The notes: generated by a model from the letters alone, not told the origin. A stretch of 64,000 nucleotides of DNA from Capitulum mitella (GCA_030062745.1 CP099844.1:20522596-20586595); one strand, 5' to 3'; positions 29,435 through 43,886 are shown, counted from the first letter of the stretch. Translations and numbers: made by a program.

Positions 29435-32400
29435 TACCCATCAGTCACCAACATTCTTAAGAGTTGCAAGGAATGAGGCACATGTGCAGAATAATATTCT
29501 TCTTTTGCATAACTAGGTCACCCAGAAATAATCTCCCTTATATGGCGTGAAAAGCCGACTGCCCGTGCCAAAGTGCTGCACGTTGCCTAAAACAACTGTA
29601 CTGAATTTTTAGTGCATTATATTTCTTTTATAATGAGGGCACAAGGATGTCGTCGGTTTGAGAACTGGGAGGTCTGCACCTGGAATACCGTGGTTTCTGG
29701 GTCCGCACAAGGCACTTTATATGAGGTATGGCCATTAGACACTTTGACTTGTATCTGTGATCACACTGGTCCTCAACCTAAAATACTGCCATTCTGGTAA
29801 ACTAAAATGCTGCAATCAACTCTTCATAAAATGCCCGGAGTTAAGCCAGAGATTTTCGCTGCTAAAAATAGTTCAGGTCCAACCCTATCATCGCGTAGTG
29901 CAAGATTTAAGCCCTGCGATACTTTTTCATGGTCTTCCACTTTTTACGCTCGTAGGTCTTAGAAAGCCATAGCTGTAACTTGCAGAAACGAATGCTTCCA
30001 TTGAGAAGAGCTTTCCCGCGGATATTAGATAAACTTAAAAGAAAGGTGGCTGGACCAAATTTTGAAGCACATTAGGGAATTCCAAGTCAGAATTACCATG
30101 ATCGCCATGTTGACTGGCATGGGTCCGCAGCCCCAGCCCTTTTGCATGGACAGAAAATATGTAGAAATCACTAATACACCTAGTGTTCAAAAATAACGAA
30201 ATAATGAATCAATAAAATGAAGTGCTAAATATAGAAAAGTGGACCAAATCAATTTTCAATTTGAGGAATGTATCCTTGTGCCAACATTTCGGCATCCGTT
30301 CTTTAAATCCTTGAATAGGTTTATGACAAAAACAGTGGCAGTTTTTGCATTGTGCACGCACCCAACGCATGCCGGGACGCCACAAATCCGCACTCTAAAA
30401 ACTTTGCATGATTTTGTGCACCTTTCCTGGAAACATGTTACAGTTGTGAGAAAACATTCATAAAGAAGATACCGAAATATTTGTGTGGCTTTGTTCATGC
30501 TCAATGGTAAAAAAATGTGAGAAGTTTCTGGTGGGATATTTTGTACTCCGGAGTCCGAATGCAAACAATAAATCGTCTTTTTGACATATTTTTAGGCTTC
30601 AGACCTGGGTATAAAGTGTGGGCTAAGGCATAACAAAGTCCAGGGACACAATGCACTCGTTCTTGTACATATTGGTCATCGAAAAGAGCCAGAACCGAGC
30701 AATCCTGTCGCGTTTCAGGCACCACCAGAAAATGTCAATTTTTCCATCGCGGTCTCTCCGTTCTTCCCATGGGCAAAGTACTAGCAACTCAGGCGGCAAA
30801 GTACCGAGTACTAAGTACCACGCGGCGGCAGAAGAGCCACAGAGCTATGACAAAGTTCGGCAGTAATAATCTAGTGCCTTGGATTGTTGAAGTAATTGGT
30901 CCAGGAATACGTTTTCGTTTTGGGTCTCTTTACTAATGAAATAACTCTTTTGTGTTCAATGCAGTATGTTGCATCACACTAGGAGGGTGATAAGGACATA
31001 TGACTTATGAAACAACAGCAAAGTACTGTGCCCTTTGAGAGCATCTATCTGGGCCCCTCAGATTTCAAAACATTAAGAATGGGACAATGCGGAATGACAA
31101 GATGCATTTCCTTACAGTCTAAGGCCCCTTCACCTGGCTGCATTCAGTGTAGCTAAGAGGAGGGAAAATTACTTTCTGCATGATGGGTTTGTTTGATCCT
31201 TGCAGTCAGATATAGCCCAATATCCAGTGTTTACTTTCCTCTAAATAAATGCATGCACTTCATGCATGCATTTATATGTCCTTATCTCTGTGAGCTTTTA
31301 TCACTCATGAATTCTGACAATTGATTTTCTCTCAGTAGCACCAGCATAATCCATGCTGAGTTTCTCATTCATTTGTTAATCCCATCATGCAGAAATATGA
31401 TCTGCAGATCTGAAGTGTATTCACTTTTGAAAATGCACAACACATCCTTTACAATGCAGTCAGTGGTAAATGCTGGACATAGGAAGCTTTGTGCTTTTAA
31501 GTGTATTCAGCCAAATTTCAGCTTCCACTGACATGTCTTATTCTCATTCTTGTCAGTGACAGCTCTGTCTGCTACTGTTCTTGGCCCTCGGGTGTGCAGA
31601 ATATAAGACATCAGAAATGTATCTTCCTTGCTGCAGACAGAGTTAACTGAGGAGTATTAGGAACATAAGATTACTCCTCAAAATGATGATAATGTGGCTC
31701 TTTTGATGACTGAACATCAGGGGCTTTTGCAGTACAAAATGCGTTTTGGTGCATAATTTTTTTGATGCTGCTTGACACCAGAAAATGCCATTTTTTCCAA
31801 CACTGGTCCTCACAAAGTGACCTTACAGGTAACCCCAAAGGTCATATGGGAATATTCTGGTCTCCATTGGATCTTATGGGACCTAATGAATAGGGGATTG
31901 TCAATCTGATACTGAATTTCAACTTCTTCACACTAATTAGCAATGTTTATATAACTCTGGCAACTGCTGCTGCTGTAGAATGGTCTAGCATCTAGGTCCT
32001 TTACAGTGACCAAAGAAACTACCATGAAGTCCATTCTCATGAAGCTCATGAAGCTCATGACTGTCACATTTGGAATGTGATGTTTGGAATGCTTTCAGTG
32101 TCTGAGTCATGGACGAATGAAAAGCTGATTAATTTCAAGTAAAATGCACTAAGCAGTGGGGAAAAATATGGTACTATGTGTCATATTATTAGTGAGCATT
32201 ATTTTAAGCCATGAACTCATGGCACTTCTCAGCAAAATTGTCTAAGCACCTAAAATTTCAGGTGTACATTTTTATGGCCACAAGGACAGAAATTCAATGC
32301 AGGTGCAAGGGCAGGTGTGTATGAGACTGGGCATACAACAGTAAAATCAAGAATAACAATGCAAATGAAATGGAATTTAAAAAACAGAAAGTTATCAAGA

Positions 32401-33738
32401 AGAATGTCAAAGAAATTACTGTGGCATAACCTGAACCACATATTACTACATAATATGCTGGATCAAGGTGCACAGATGGCCACCACCAGGTTCACAGTTC
32501 TCCAGAATACATGACTGTTATTGCTGTGTAACCACAAAACTATCACATGTAGGAACAGAGATGAAATGGCACCATCCAATTAAAATCAAAAATATGGAAA
32601 AGGTGCACTGACCCACAAACAAGCATTCTTGAAGCATTCAATCACAGACAGGCTATCAAAAAAACTAGCAGACTTAGTCATCATATCAGAAAAGCATGAT
32701 TTTCTGCTTAACTAAGTTTATTTAAGAAATCCACATAGCCACCTTGCCATATTGGTACCAGAAGATGTGCAATAAAAAACACAGCCCAGTCAAAAGTACA
32801 TTCTAATTTACCAACTCCACAATTTGCCACAGACATCCTACATGAATGGCCCAATCATTCACTGCCTACACAACCAGCATGAGCATGACGCACAAAACGG
32901 ATCTCCGTGAAACAGATCAATGCCAACTGATAAGGGCTGGCAGTTCACAAGCACCAGAAACATGGCACCAATGAAAGACTTCCACAATACCAGCAGCCAT
33001 GGAATTCAACTTGAAATGTTTGATCAACTGGGACCAAACAAGGACAGGCATGGGTGCCAGGGAGGGAAGAGGGGTAGAACAGGAAAACTGGTACAGTACT
33101 AGGATAAGAAGGAGGGCCTGGATGGGATAGGGATAGAGATGACTTTAATGAGACAGACATGGAAGGGTACTGAGTCAGGAGACCAAGACTTGCTCATCAA
33201 CATTTTGTACAAAAAAGGTTCCAAGCCAAAGGTTTGTATGCAGAAAATTTCTGTGGTAAATGGTACATATGGTAAAACAGTACCAGAAAAGGTTTGTAAT
33301 GGAAATGGAATGGACCTTTATTAGTTACTTAGCCCAACCTAACCTAACCTAGCCTTTGATGCAACTCTCTGTTGGACTGAAATAGGTCAACAGTATGGCT
33401 TTCTCCAAGCACTTACTTCAGGGGAAAACAATCATAATTGTGGTTGCATAGCACTTGAAAAGCAATACTGATATGTACTACTTACAATTTAAGACCAAAA
33501 GACCTGAAGCACCCATTATTTTCCCCAAAACGGATTGTGTCGTCACTGCTGTGCCAGCCAGCAGATGCTCCCCTAAGGATTTTTGATGTTTCTGTGTTAA
33601 ATGGCTGGTTTACATAAGATCTCAACAATGATTGGTCATCAGTCAGACCTAAGGTCCAATCAAGAGTAATAAAAATGGTTCAGAAATAACTAATATGTGA
33701 TATAAATTATCCTCAACATTAAAAAGTTAGTAATGTTA

Positions 33739-33825
<87 letters not shown>

Positions 33826-35220
33826 GCAATAATAATAATAATAATAGCAATAACAATAATAACAATAACAATAAAAAACATCAGAAGTATGGAAAAGTGA
33901 AGTTGTAATTAGAAACGTATATACGGAAAATCATTATAAAGCAGTAAAATGAAATATCTGAAAATATTTTTTGTGTAATTATCATTTACCATGATAATAT
34001 CATAAATGTTATTATCATGTGCCATCATAACAGCAGTCATATCAAATACTGTAACAATGATATAAGAGCATAATGGTAATAATATCCCACCTAAAACCCC
34101 ATTTCCAATGACATCCCCATATTAGACATATGTAGTTGCTGAGAAGCATAAAATGCAATATTGTTATAATACTTGAGATATCCCACCAATCATCTAGTGC
34201 AATAATATAATGATATAACAATTCAGTCATTGGTTTAAATTCAATTTTGGCAACAAAATCAAATCTTCATATATATGACATCAACTGCTTGAGGATGTCT
34301 GCACGATCTTCACACATCCTTAGTGGCAATAACCTTAACCTTGGAGGCACTACATTTTGTGCCATGGAATGCCATTATTCTCTGTCTGCCAATACCAGCA
34401 CAATAGTACTGTGGTATGTTATTGTTGTGGTTTTGGTATTTTTTTGATTTAAGCAATCACAAGTATGGTTAGATACAGGATGATATGTTCTTTACAACAA
34501 TAGTAGTCACATACAGGATTATTAAGAATCTAGTCAGTCAGAAACTTACCTTTAGCCCTGAACTAAGTCCAATCACACCCTTTGTTGGCCTGTGGCCTCT
34601 AGTAAGCTGTACCTCACCTGCTGCACAAACAGACATGAACCTTTCCTGATACCAACCATGTCTGGTACAAACTTTTCCTGACATAAACCTCATGTTAATG
34701 AACCTTTGGTTATAAACATTTTTTCTTACACACCTTTTCCCTGCAAACCTCCTCCATATAAACTATTGCAGTGGTGCTGTTCTTATCTAGAGTTATTTTT
34801 GAGGGGGTTTCTCAGTGACATCATATGTCATGACACTTGTGAACTACCAAATCTTGTCAGCTAACACTGATGCCTCTTGCTGAGATGCTCCATGATCTGT
34901 AATGGTGCCAATTGCCGAGATGTTGCGTGAATGAATCACCTCTTTGATATTTTGTTATTTTGGGGATGTTGTAGTAGCATTGACAAGGCTTCAAATACTT
35001 AAGACTGGACTATTTTTTTCGCATGTTTACGCGCCTTTTGGTATCAATATGGTTACGCAACTGCGTGGATTTCCGGTGATGAAAAATGTGAGGCCTGCTC
35101 AACCATTACGCGTTAATCTACGCCGCGAACTGCACACATGAATGCCAATGAAACATAAATAGTTAATACAGCCATACACCACCCATATGTTTGATGAAAG
35201 GCGCACAATACCCCGCGTCT
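29435..35220. other. Long AT-rich spacer, no supported gene
   Basis: About 5.8 kb with only short reading frames. Items seen: a 13-bp perfect hairpin at 31245-31275, a short CCTAA-type run near 33332-33352 and the AAT microsatellite. Nothing resembles exons of a known family. Confidence 0.5.
33738..33872. repeat. (AAT)n microsatellite
   Basis: A nearly pure AAT trinucleotide run to about 33824 followed by interrupted AAT/AAC copies. Confidence 0.95.
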
Positions 35221-35261
35221 GACAATGAACTTCACCACATACTGCACTGAAATCCCACAAC

Positions 35262-35395
35262 TTACCTCTCAGAACTTTTTCAACACGTTCGGAGAACCGC
35301 AAGGAACTGATGACACCGAACGTAGCGAACGTGACGCACGCAGAAAAGACGTCACTAATTACATTACTCAGGGTTCTAGTTACGGGGCAGCAACA
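35262..35395 (-). promoter_or_regulatory. Candidate promoter and first non-coding exon (minus strand)
   Basis: Reading the minus strand, GTGACGTC (a CRE-like site) is followed directly by the pyrimidine tract CTTTTCT, then about 80 bp without ATG, then a strong donor GTAAGT after GAGAG near 35268. This looks like a TOP-type transcription start with a 5' leader exon. I found no downstream coding exon in the window, so it is speculative. Confidence 0.25.
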
Positions 35396-35749
35396 AATTT
35401 GCTGCCATTTGGCATGAAATTAGGATCAGATACACGAATTGCAAGAGTGCGTGAGGAGGCCAGGGGCCATCAGATATTCATTTGAAGTAGGCTCGAGGGA
35501 ATCGCAGAGAGCCAAGAGGTACCCCAGTACCATAACGATACTGACTTCCCGTGCCACACTGCACCACCTAGGAGGGTCCTTGACGTGAGCTTTATAGACA
35601 GAGCTAAAAGGTAACGGGTGTCTTACCTCTCTGCGTATTTCCAAGCATCCTGTCTTCTATTAATAGTCATATTAGATTATACGTTATATTAGATATACAT
35701 GAGAGATCTGCGACTTACATATTCTAAAAAATCGCGGCGCCGTTCAGAA

Positions 35750-35981
35750 ATGTTGATTGGCATTCTTTTTAGAAGATCCTGGCCCCCAATGTTGATTTCG
35801 GTCCCCCAGTGTTGGTTTGGGCCCCTCAATATTTTCCGCCAGTTTCAAAAGGAAACGGACAATAACGAAAAAAACGGCCGCGATAGATAAGAGATAGGCA
35901 GAAAGCATGGAATAAAGCATAAAGTGATGAACGATAATGATACTATTTCTCTCTCTATCTCTCTCTCTCTCTCTCTCTCTG

Positions 35982-36058
<77 letters not shown>

Positions 36059-36235
36059 TGTGCGATTTTCATTTCATAGGTAGTAACGAAGACTGGTAAA
36101 TTTTCATTGATCAAAATGACGTGGACTAGATCCGTTGAGAAACCCACATCTGTGTGGTCACTGTTATCGGGCCCTCTGCCCGACACCCCGCCCCCCCCCC
36201 CCCCGCCTTAATCATTGACAGAAATCGAGACCCCT
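35750..36235. mobile_element. Second hAT-type miniature element with AT microsatellite
   Basis: The order of blocks matches the element at 28976-29426: ATTCTTTTTAGAAG, GGGCCCCTCAATATTTTC, GATAAGAGATAGGCAGAAAGCAT, CT and TA microsatellites (35941-36056), TTGATCAAAATGACGTGGAC, and the end CAGAAATCGAGACCCCTGG. The left terminus is eroded, so the start is approximate. It preserves the uninterrupted form of the site occupied by the piggyBac-like element in the copy at 50488-55839. Confidence 0.75.
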
Positions 36236-37385
36236 GGTGCCAGAATTTTGATGATCTTGATTGACGAAACTTCGGGTCTGCTTTTCATCAACGCCATTAA
36301 ATGATTCCTTCCATGGGACGTCCATGTCTGGAGATCGGGGGAGGGGGAGGCTGGAAGGGTCAAGACCTCTCAACCTTTGACATTTTAAGAATTACATGCT
36401 TGGGGAAATGACTGGGAAGAGACGGTCACAAATGCTGTCCCCTCCCCGAATGATTTTTGAGAATCTCCAGTACAATATCCGAATCTTATCACGAGTTTCT
36501 TCTTGTTGAATGGAAGCACTTGCAAATAGTCATTCTGTTAGTGTTGCATGGATTCAAACTGACTTATCTACCAATATTCGTGGGAGGGGCACATGCAAAT
36601 TTCGAGGCAATTTTTTAATTAAATTGCATGGAGGCTTGGCTCAGTCCTAAGGTTAGCGCCGTATGAGCTTAAAAAGGTAGATCTGAACCACAAAACTGCG
36701 TCAGTCATCCACGGACGAAAACAACAAGAGGCCGCGGCCCCAGTTTCGTGCACACCTACCCACTGTTAGAATTTCCAATTATTAGAGCCTTTACCACAGA
36801 TTCCCTGTTGCCTTCTCCGAGAGTTTCCGAGCTACCTGATTTCCTTCTGCTCTCCGCGCTCTCTGCGGCTCTGCTCTGCCACTTGGTCTCCAACCTAACA
36901 GGCCTGCCGTACTGCAGTGTCCGGTATGCCACCGTGGATATCTCCAAGGGTCAGCCGGCTAAAAGACGTCACATTCCCACCCTGCTGACAACATCCTACC
37001 GCAAAACTTCGGCCACCAGACGAAACCACGCGGTCATCAGCCGCAGCCATCAGACGCAGATAACGATAGACAACTGTATTCATAACCCCCGATAAACCCA
37101 ACGCAGCGCGAGACGCCTCAGACGACAACGGCGAGTTTCATAAATTATCCGGCGTGATCCGGCGCCGACAGCGGCGTCGGTAACAGGGCGGAAGGTTGGA
37201 GCGGGGCGGCGCGGGACGGCGCGCGCCGTCGGCCCGGCCCCGAAGACGCGGCTGGCGGCGCCACGTCTGTCGGCGGCACGTTCCCAGTCCTCCAGCGGCG
37301 GTCCTATGAGCCCCTGCAACGACAGCGCAACGGTCAGCGAGTGCGTGCCTGACGTGCCTGTCCCGCCGACTGCCGGCCGGCGACC

Positions 37386-37414
37386 ATGGAGCGGTTCCCG
37401 CTGCAGCTGTTCGA
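37386..37414 (+). other. Possible first coding exon in a GC-rich island
   Basis: ACCATGG is a perfect Kozak start in a GC-rich island (about 37100-37420) within AT-rich surroundings. Nine codons (MERFPLQLF) lead to a possible donor at GTAAAA. No following exon could be linked and the peptide is not recognised. Confidence 0.2.
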
Positions 37415-37725
37415 GTAAAACCTGCAGCCTGAGCTCTGGAGATTATCTGATCATTCCTTTAAGCCATGCAAACAAAATATGAAATACACAAAATCTCATG
37501 CTAGCACACTTAAGCTGGATGTCATGTCTATTTTGATACAAAATGCAACATTGTTTTCTCTCATGGTTCCGAGAAGCAATCAGTGACTTAACTTAACAAA
37601 GATCTGTAAATGTGTTTTTCCATCTGACATTACATATGCTCCGTAAAAAACAGTAAGCATAATCAACGCAAGACATAAAAATACACTTCCTCGTGTCATT
37701 TGCAGCTGCAAGACAGTGTTTGGAC

Positions 37726-38666
<941 letters not shown>

Positions 38667-38794
38667 GGTGAGAGTACAAGCTGTAAAAGACAAAAGGACA
38701 AACAATGATTGCATCTGGCATAAACAAAAATATAGCCATAAATATGATGATTATCTAAAAAGCACCTTCCACTTCTCCCCCTGCTTATTTTAAG

Positions 38795-38840
38795 CATCAT
38801 GGCACATTTTAAGCAATCATGCTTAAAATGTGCCATGATG
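38795..38840. repeat. Perfect 21-bp hairpin with ATCA loop
   Basis: Arms 38795-38815 and 38820-38840 (CATCATGGCACATTTTAAGC...) are exact complements with a 4-nt loop. It lies just upstream of the SEC61G coding start. Confidence 0.9.
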
Positions 38841-40247
38841 ATGCATGATGGTACTGGGACATTCAGGCATCTGCCAGCCAGCACATGACCATATGACTTC
38901 TTGTTGAAACTGCAACCTTTAGCCTGTGATTCATCCATTGCTCAGTATGACAAGCAATGAGGTGTTAAGAAAATCACCCTATGACTGTTCATTCTATTGG
39001 TCACAAAGCTGTTCTGTTGCCCTGGCGAGCCAGATAAAAATTGCTTTGCATGTTACACATGCTATATGATATGTCTGATGGATCAGGAAAAACCAGCCCA
39101 GAAACCAGCCTAGTTTGTGCATAAAAGAGATTTTTCAGGCCAGGAACTTTCATTAACTCAATAAGGCATTATCATGTGTGATGTCCTGATGCCCTGTTCC
39201 TTTTAAAGAAACATGTCTGTACTGGTAAAATCAACAATTTCCAATGCTTCACCACCAGTCTATGTCCATTTTTTGGTAGAAAGATAAGTGCTTTCAAAAT
39301 GAAAGTGCACAGGCAACAAGCATAGTTGGAAAAGGTGTTGTTTTTTAGTGCTGATGAACGCCACAAAATATATGCCCAAAAACATTTTATACTCCAAAAG
39401 CCTGATATTGTGCCTCCATCAAAAAACTACATTATAACTATGTTAACAAATTCCTACCTCTGCAAGGAAATGACTGTCTCCATTCAGTAAGATGCAGGCT
39501 TGGTGTCATAACTGATTTACAATGAGAGCACCCCCTAAAAACAGCAGTATTCTTTGCAAAATGTTGTACTCCCAAAACAAAAATTATACTCAGACAAGAA
39601 CAAAACAACAAATTTCCAACCATGACAATAAGTGAACAGTCACCCAAATATCTTACCAAGCAGTGTTGTTGGGCAATGTGTTTGCTTTCTTTTCTGAAGA
39701 AACCTTAGTTATTTTTACATATGATTCATGCATTCTACCGTCAAAAGCATCACAATTATCAGTTTTGTGTTAGCATATTTTTGCTGAATCATCTTTGCAA
39801 AATATCCAGCCATCTCCTACCCTTTAAGAGATAAGGTTAGACAGATTATTTGGCTTCACTTACTTATAAAACTTTTTGCCTCATTCAGCTTTCTTTTCAA
39901 ATTTAGTTCTTTGATAGAAACAGTGCTTCATTTAAGAATATGGCAATATGTCACATATTCACCTTTTCACAGACTAGTTTGCAATATATAAGATCTAGAA
40001 GAGCACATTAACATTCCTGTGAAAGTAACAAATGGTGAGGATGCCATTTCTAGGATCCAAGGATGCCCTATGTACTGCATAACATTTGACGATATCACCA
40101 GGAAATGATATAGGAGGCCCCGAAGGTGCAACCCCATGCCGGAGGCACAGTATAGGATACTACTAGAGACAGCAGGCTGATAAGTGTGGATGGACTTGGC
40201 TCTGTTTAAAAGAGCTTAGATTGCACGTCAGACAAGTTAGTTTATGT

Positions 40248-40330
40248 CGGGTTTGGTTAGGTAAGGTTAGATTGGGTAAGGTTGGGTTAGGTTAGGCATG
40301 GATAAGTTGGATTGATTTGGGTTAGGCATC
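40248..40330. repeat. Degenerate GGTTAG-type run
   Basis: Imperfect GGTTA/GGTTAG/GGTAAG copies, the same strand sense as the TTAGG repeat and opposite to the run at 41034-41228. Confidence 0.75.
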
Positions 40331-40390
40331 TTGTTAATCTTCTTTATTATTCATTAAGTTAGGTTATACTGATGACATCAAGATGACTCA

Positions 40391-40467
40391 ATATATATCA
40401 TATATATATATATATAATATATCATATATATATAATATATATAATATATATCATATATATATAATAT

Positions 40468-40517
<50 letters not shown>

Positions 40518-40528
40518 ATATATCAATA
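40391..40528. repeat. AT-rich microsatellite cluster
   Basis: Interrupted (TA)n runs separated by TCATATA and AATATA motifs. Confidence 0.9.
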
Positions 40529-41033
40529 TACTGATGACTCAAATACCCCAACCCTGGAAATCTCCCTGTTTGAATTCAGCACTAAAGAATCCTGGCAGAA
40601 AGCAATCAGAGAAGTGGTGCAGTGGTTGACAATGAATGAAGTGACAGTATTATTTCATTTTTTCACTTTCTTCATCTTGGAATGATATTATGAAGTGCTG
40701 GATCACAAGTATTGGCCATACATCACATTTTCAGCAAGTGCTTGTTTCCCAGTGAACAACAGCATAAGTGAGAAAAAAGCCATATAACAGATGGTTTTAA
40801 GGTAAATACTTGTGATTTGGTCACTGCATCATATCATTCCAAGATGAAAGATCAAAACTTGCCAAATGATATCATCATTTCATTTGTTGCTGACTGCTGC
40901 ACCACTTGTCTGATTGACTTCTCTTATGCTTCTGCAGTAACAAATTCAAAAAGTACAGTTCCCAAGATGAAGGTATTTTGGGCCTAATGATGTCATAAGT
41001 ATAGTCTAACTTAATGAATGCTAAAAAGATAAC

Positions 41034-41228
41034 TAACCTAACCTAACCTAACCTAACCTAACTTAACCTAACCCAATCTAATCTAATCTAATCTAATCTA
41101 ATCTAATCTAATCTAATCTAACCTAATCTAATCTAATCTAATCTAATCTTATCTAACCTAACCTAACCTAACCTAACCTAACCTAACCTAACCTAACCTA
41201 ACCCAACCCAACCCAACCCAACCCAACC
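41034..41228. repeat. Interstitial telomere-type (CCTAA)n tract with variant blocks
   Basis: About 39 pentamers: CCTAA blocks flank a central AATCT block and a terminal CCCAA block. TTAGG is the usual arthropod telomere repeat; the ordered variants suggest local amplification of mutated units. Confidence 0.92.
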
Positions 41229-42798
41229 TCTTTAGATGCATGAGCTAACCTCTGCTGGACAGAACAGAGTCCAATTGGACCCTTTCTTGGTCTAATGATG
41301 TCTAATATCCTACATACTGGGCCTCCAGCACATTATGCCCCGTGAATATCAATTTATCAGCCTGAGGCATTAATATCATTTACTGATGATGTAATCCAAT
41401 GTTACACAGTACATAGGGCATCCCTGGAGCAAAGGCAGTGCAAACAAGATGGCACCACTGCCAATTTTGGTTGCATTTTTCTACAGTAACATGTAACTTC
41501 ATTTCTTCTGGGAACCATGTAAGTAGTGTCACCATTCCTTGCTTTCATAGAAAATTATATGAGTTTCTCTGTATCATATGTATAGCAAAAGGTGGTCTGC
41601 AAAAAAGGTGAAAAAGTAATGCATCACCAATGTATTTAGGTAGGGCACTTCACTGCCATCCAAAATTTGGCATGATGCTCACTCTGGCTTGAATCTGACT
41701 AACCTTCCCAGATCTTTGGCTTTCTTGGCTTTGACAACCCCCCAAGCAACTACAACCAGCACCTTAAACAGGACAACAAGCACAATGTATAGCTGTACAA
41801 TTCAACCAACAACCGTTGTGTTAAAAGATTCATACTTGTGAATCTGGAATGGCGACCCATATTAAGAAGCACATCTTAACCATCTGGTATAAGTGGTGGA
41901 GACAGGAGGAGGGGGAAGAAAACAGACAAATACCCGTAATCCTGGGGGCAGCCAAACCTATGTGAGCACCGGGGACGAAAATAGAGAGGACAAGTACAAA
42001 ACAAGGCCGACCAATGCGTTTAGTGACATCACTTATTTTACCCCTGTACAAGTACTGAGAATGGGTTCCTGCCCAAATTCCTTACGTACCTTTAATTCTG
42101 CAACCACAGTCACCTAACCGGCGTTGGTCGCAATTCAGGCAAACTGTGACCTCGGGTTTATGCACCAAAAAGTTGTTTCGTTGCCAGTTCTTTCATAGAC
42201 CATCAGGCTGTTCTGGAGGATATTTAGTATGTTTTATAGTACGGACTGTTCAAGCTTAGCTGATGTTGCACTCTCCTTTCAGGAAAAATGCGTTCTGGGA
42301 AGCCAAGAAACACATTTACGGGGTTAACCAAGTAAAATAGAGGTAAAAACTTGAACAAATAAGCAAATTTTTCGTAAGCGTATCTTAGTTTATTTTGACA
42401 AAGTCCACGTAACCTACTATGATACCAGTAGTGAGCCAACTTCAGATGACGTTTCCAGTTATGGTAAGAGGAAGGATCGTGAGATGGCGCCAGCATAGGC
42501 AAGACATAGGCGGCCAATGCTACGAAATACAATGACATCACCAGGCATACAGGGACGCTCAGAGTAATACAGCGAGAATCAGACAAGCCTGGCTAGAATT
42601 GTATCCCGAAAAGTTCCAAAGTGCTCCCAATACATAGCAGGTCTTATAGCCATCCAATTTTTTCGAACTTTCATTATCACTGTTCTGGGCTGCGCAGGGG
42701 AACAATACGTGGTTGCAATCCTCCATTTATCAAAGCATGGACGGAACTTTGGGTTTTTTGGGGGTCTGATTTCCCGAATAGGGCCCATTAGGCCTATG

Positions 42799-43060
42799 CA
42801 GGGACGTAGCCAAGATTTTCTCAAGGGGGCGGGGGGCAGAGCTCAGTGAAAACTGAAGCCGTGCGAAAACCGCGTGCTAGGAAGGCGATGTGAAATGGGT
42901 TTCACTGAAAAATGCGGGCCTAAGGAAATTCCGGCCCACCCTCGGCTGCGCCGGCGGATCTATGTGGTGGTGCATGGGAATGAATAGCCTCAAAAACATG
43001 AAAATTAATCGAAATTAGCACTTTGGCAGTGGCGTAGCCAAGGGGGGACCATCCCAGCAG
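42799..43060. mobile_element. Left ends of CAGGGACGTAGCC-type hAT miniature elements
   Basis: CAGGGACGTAGCCAAGATTTT at 42799 and CAGTGGCGTAGCCAAGGGG at about 43029 match the terminal consensus of the element at 44773-45040. Right ends were not found. Confidence 0.5.
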
Positions 43061-43390
43061 CATTTGGCCGGGCTGAGCCCACTTTGTACTTGGGCAACAT
43101 GGGCTAAACTGTGTTCTGCTTGAGCATGCCCGAGAACTCAGATGCACACCTCGGATTTATGTTTGGACGAACCGGCGCTGAGTCACAACTCGGGCAAAAG
43201 CGGTTTTGCCCAAGTAATGCTTGAGTTAACCCAAGTTCTGTTGTGGCATGGCTGAGTGTAGTATTTAATTGGGCTGAACCGAAGAGTACTCCGTTTTGTC
43301 GAAAGATGGGACGGCATCGTTTTCGAAATTACTCTGCCAGTATACACACCCCAGTCTCGCATGAGGCATGTATGGTGGCCATTGATAAAT

Positions 43391-43463
43391 TCTGATAGCT
43401 ATCAGACTATGAACTATGAAAACACTATCCGCTACTCATGGCCTGGCCATGAGCAGCGGATAG
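43391..43463. repeat. Palindrome pair: 16-bp perfect and 39-bp near-perfect
   Basis: TCTGATAGCTATCAGA (43391-43406) is a perfect palindrome. Positions 43425-43443 pair with 43445-43463 across a single T with one mismatch (arm CTATCCGCTACTCATGGCC). Confidence 0.9.
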
Positions 43464-43842
43464 GATCATCAGTGTGCTGCACCTATGGGCTGCACTGCAC
43501 TTCATTGCACCAGATTGTCTGTCCATTCTGAACATTTCGGAAAAAGTCATTCCTTTTGCCGTTTATCATAAGACACCGAGTGTGAACGACACACGTCAAT
43601 TACCTGCTGAAATTGGTAAATAGATACATCAAGCAATGAAGCCGAGATTATGGTGACATGGCCCATGAATGCATTGTGCTTTTATTTATGCATGATGACT
43701 GGAGGAAACTGCTGGAACTGGCTACGCATTAAATCGGTGGCCATGCTATCGAAAAAACGCAGTCGAAAAAAATACGATGCAATACATTAGAACGAGACAG
43801 CGAAATTACAACTGATGTTTTAGACAGATCTGGCATGTCAAC

Positions 43843-43886
43843 AACAAACGCAGTCAGCTGACCTTTGTCAGCTGACTGCGTTTGTT
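43843..43886. repeat. Perfect 20-bp hairpin with CTTT loop
   Basis: Arms 43843-43862 and 43867-43886 are exact complements (core GCAGTCAGCTGAC). Confidence 0.92.

Larger units (their letters stand above)
38841..42798. other. AT-rich spacer upstream of SEC61G
   Basis: Contains AT microsatellites and telomere-type repeats listed separately. The SEC61G leader exon and promoter should lie at its left end but I cannot place them. A 120-aa minus-strand frame at 42224-42586 starts at TTG and has a hydrophobic segment but no recognisable family. Confidence 0.4.

Noticed and set aside
42224..42586. 120-aa minus-strand frame with a hydrophobic segment
   Set aside because: Starts at TTG, no known domain, no splice partners; treated as chance.
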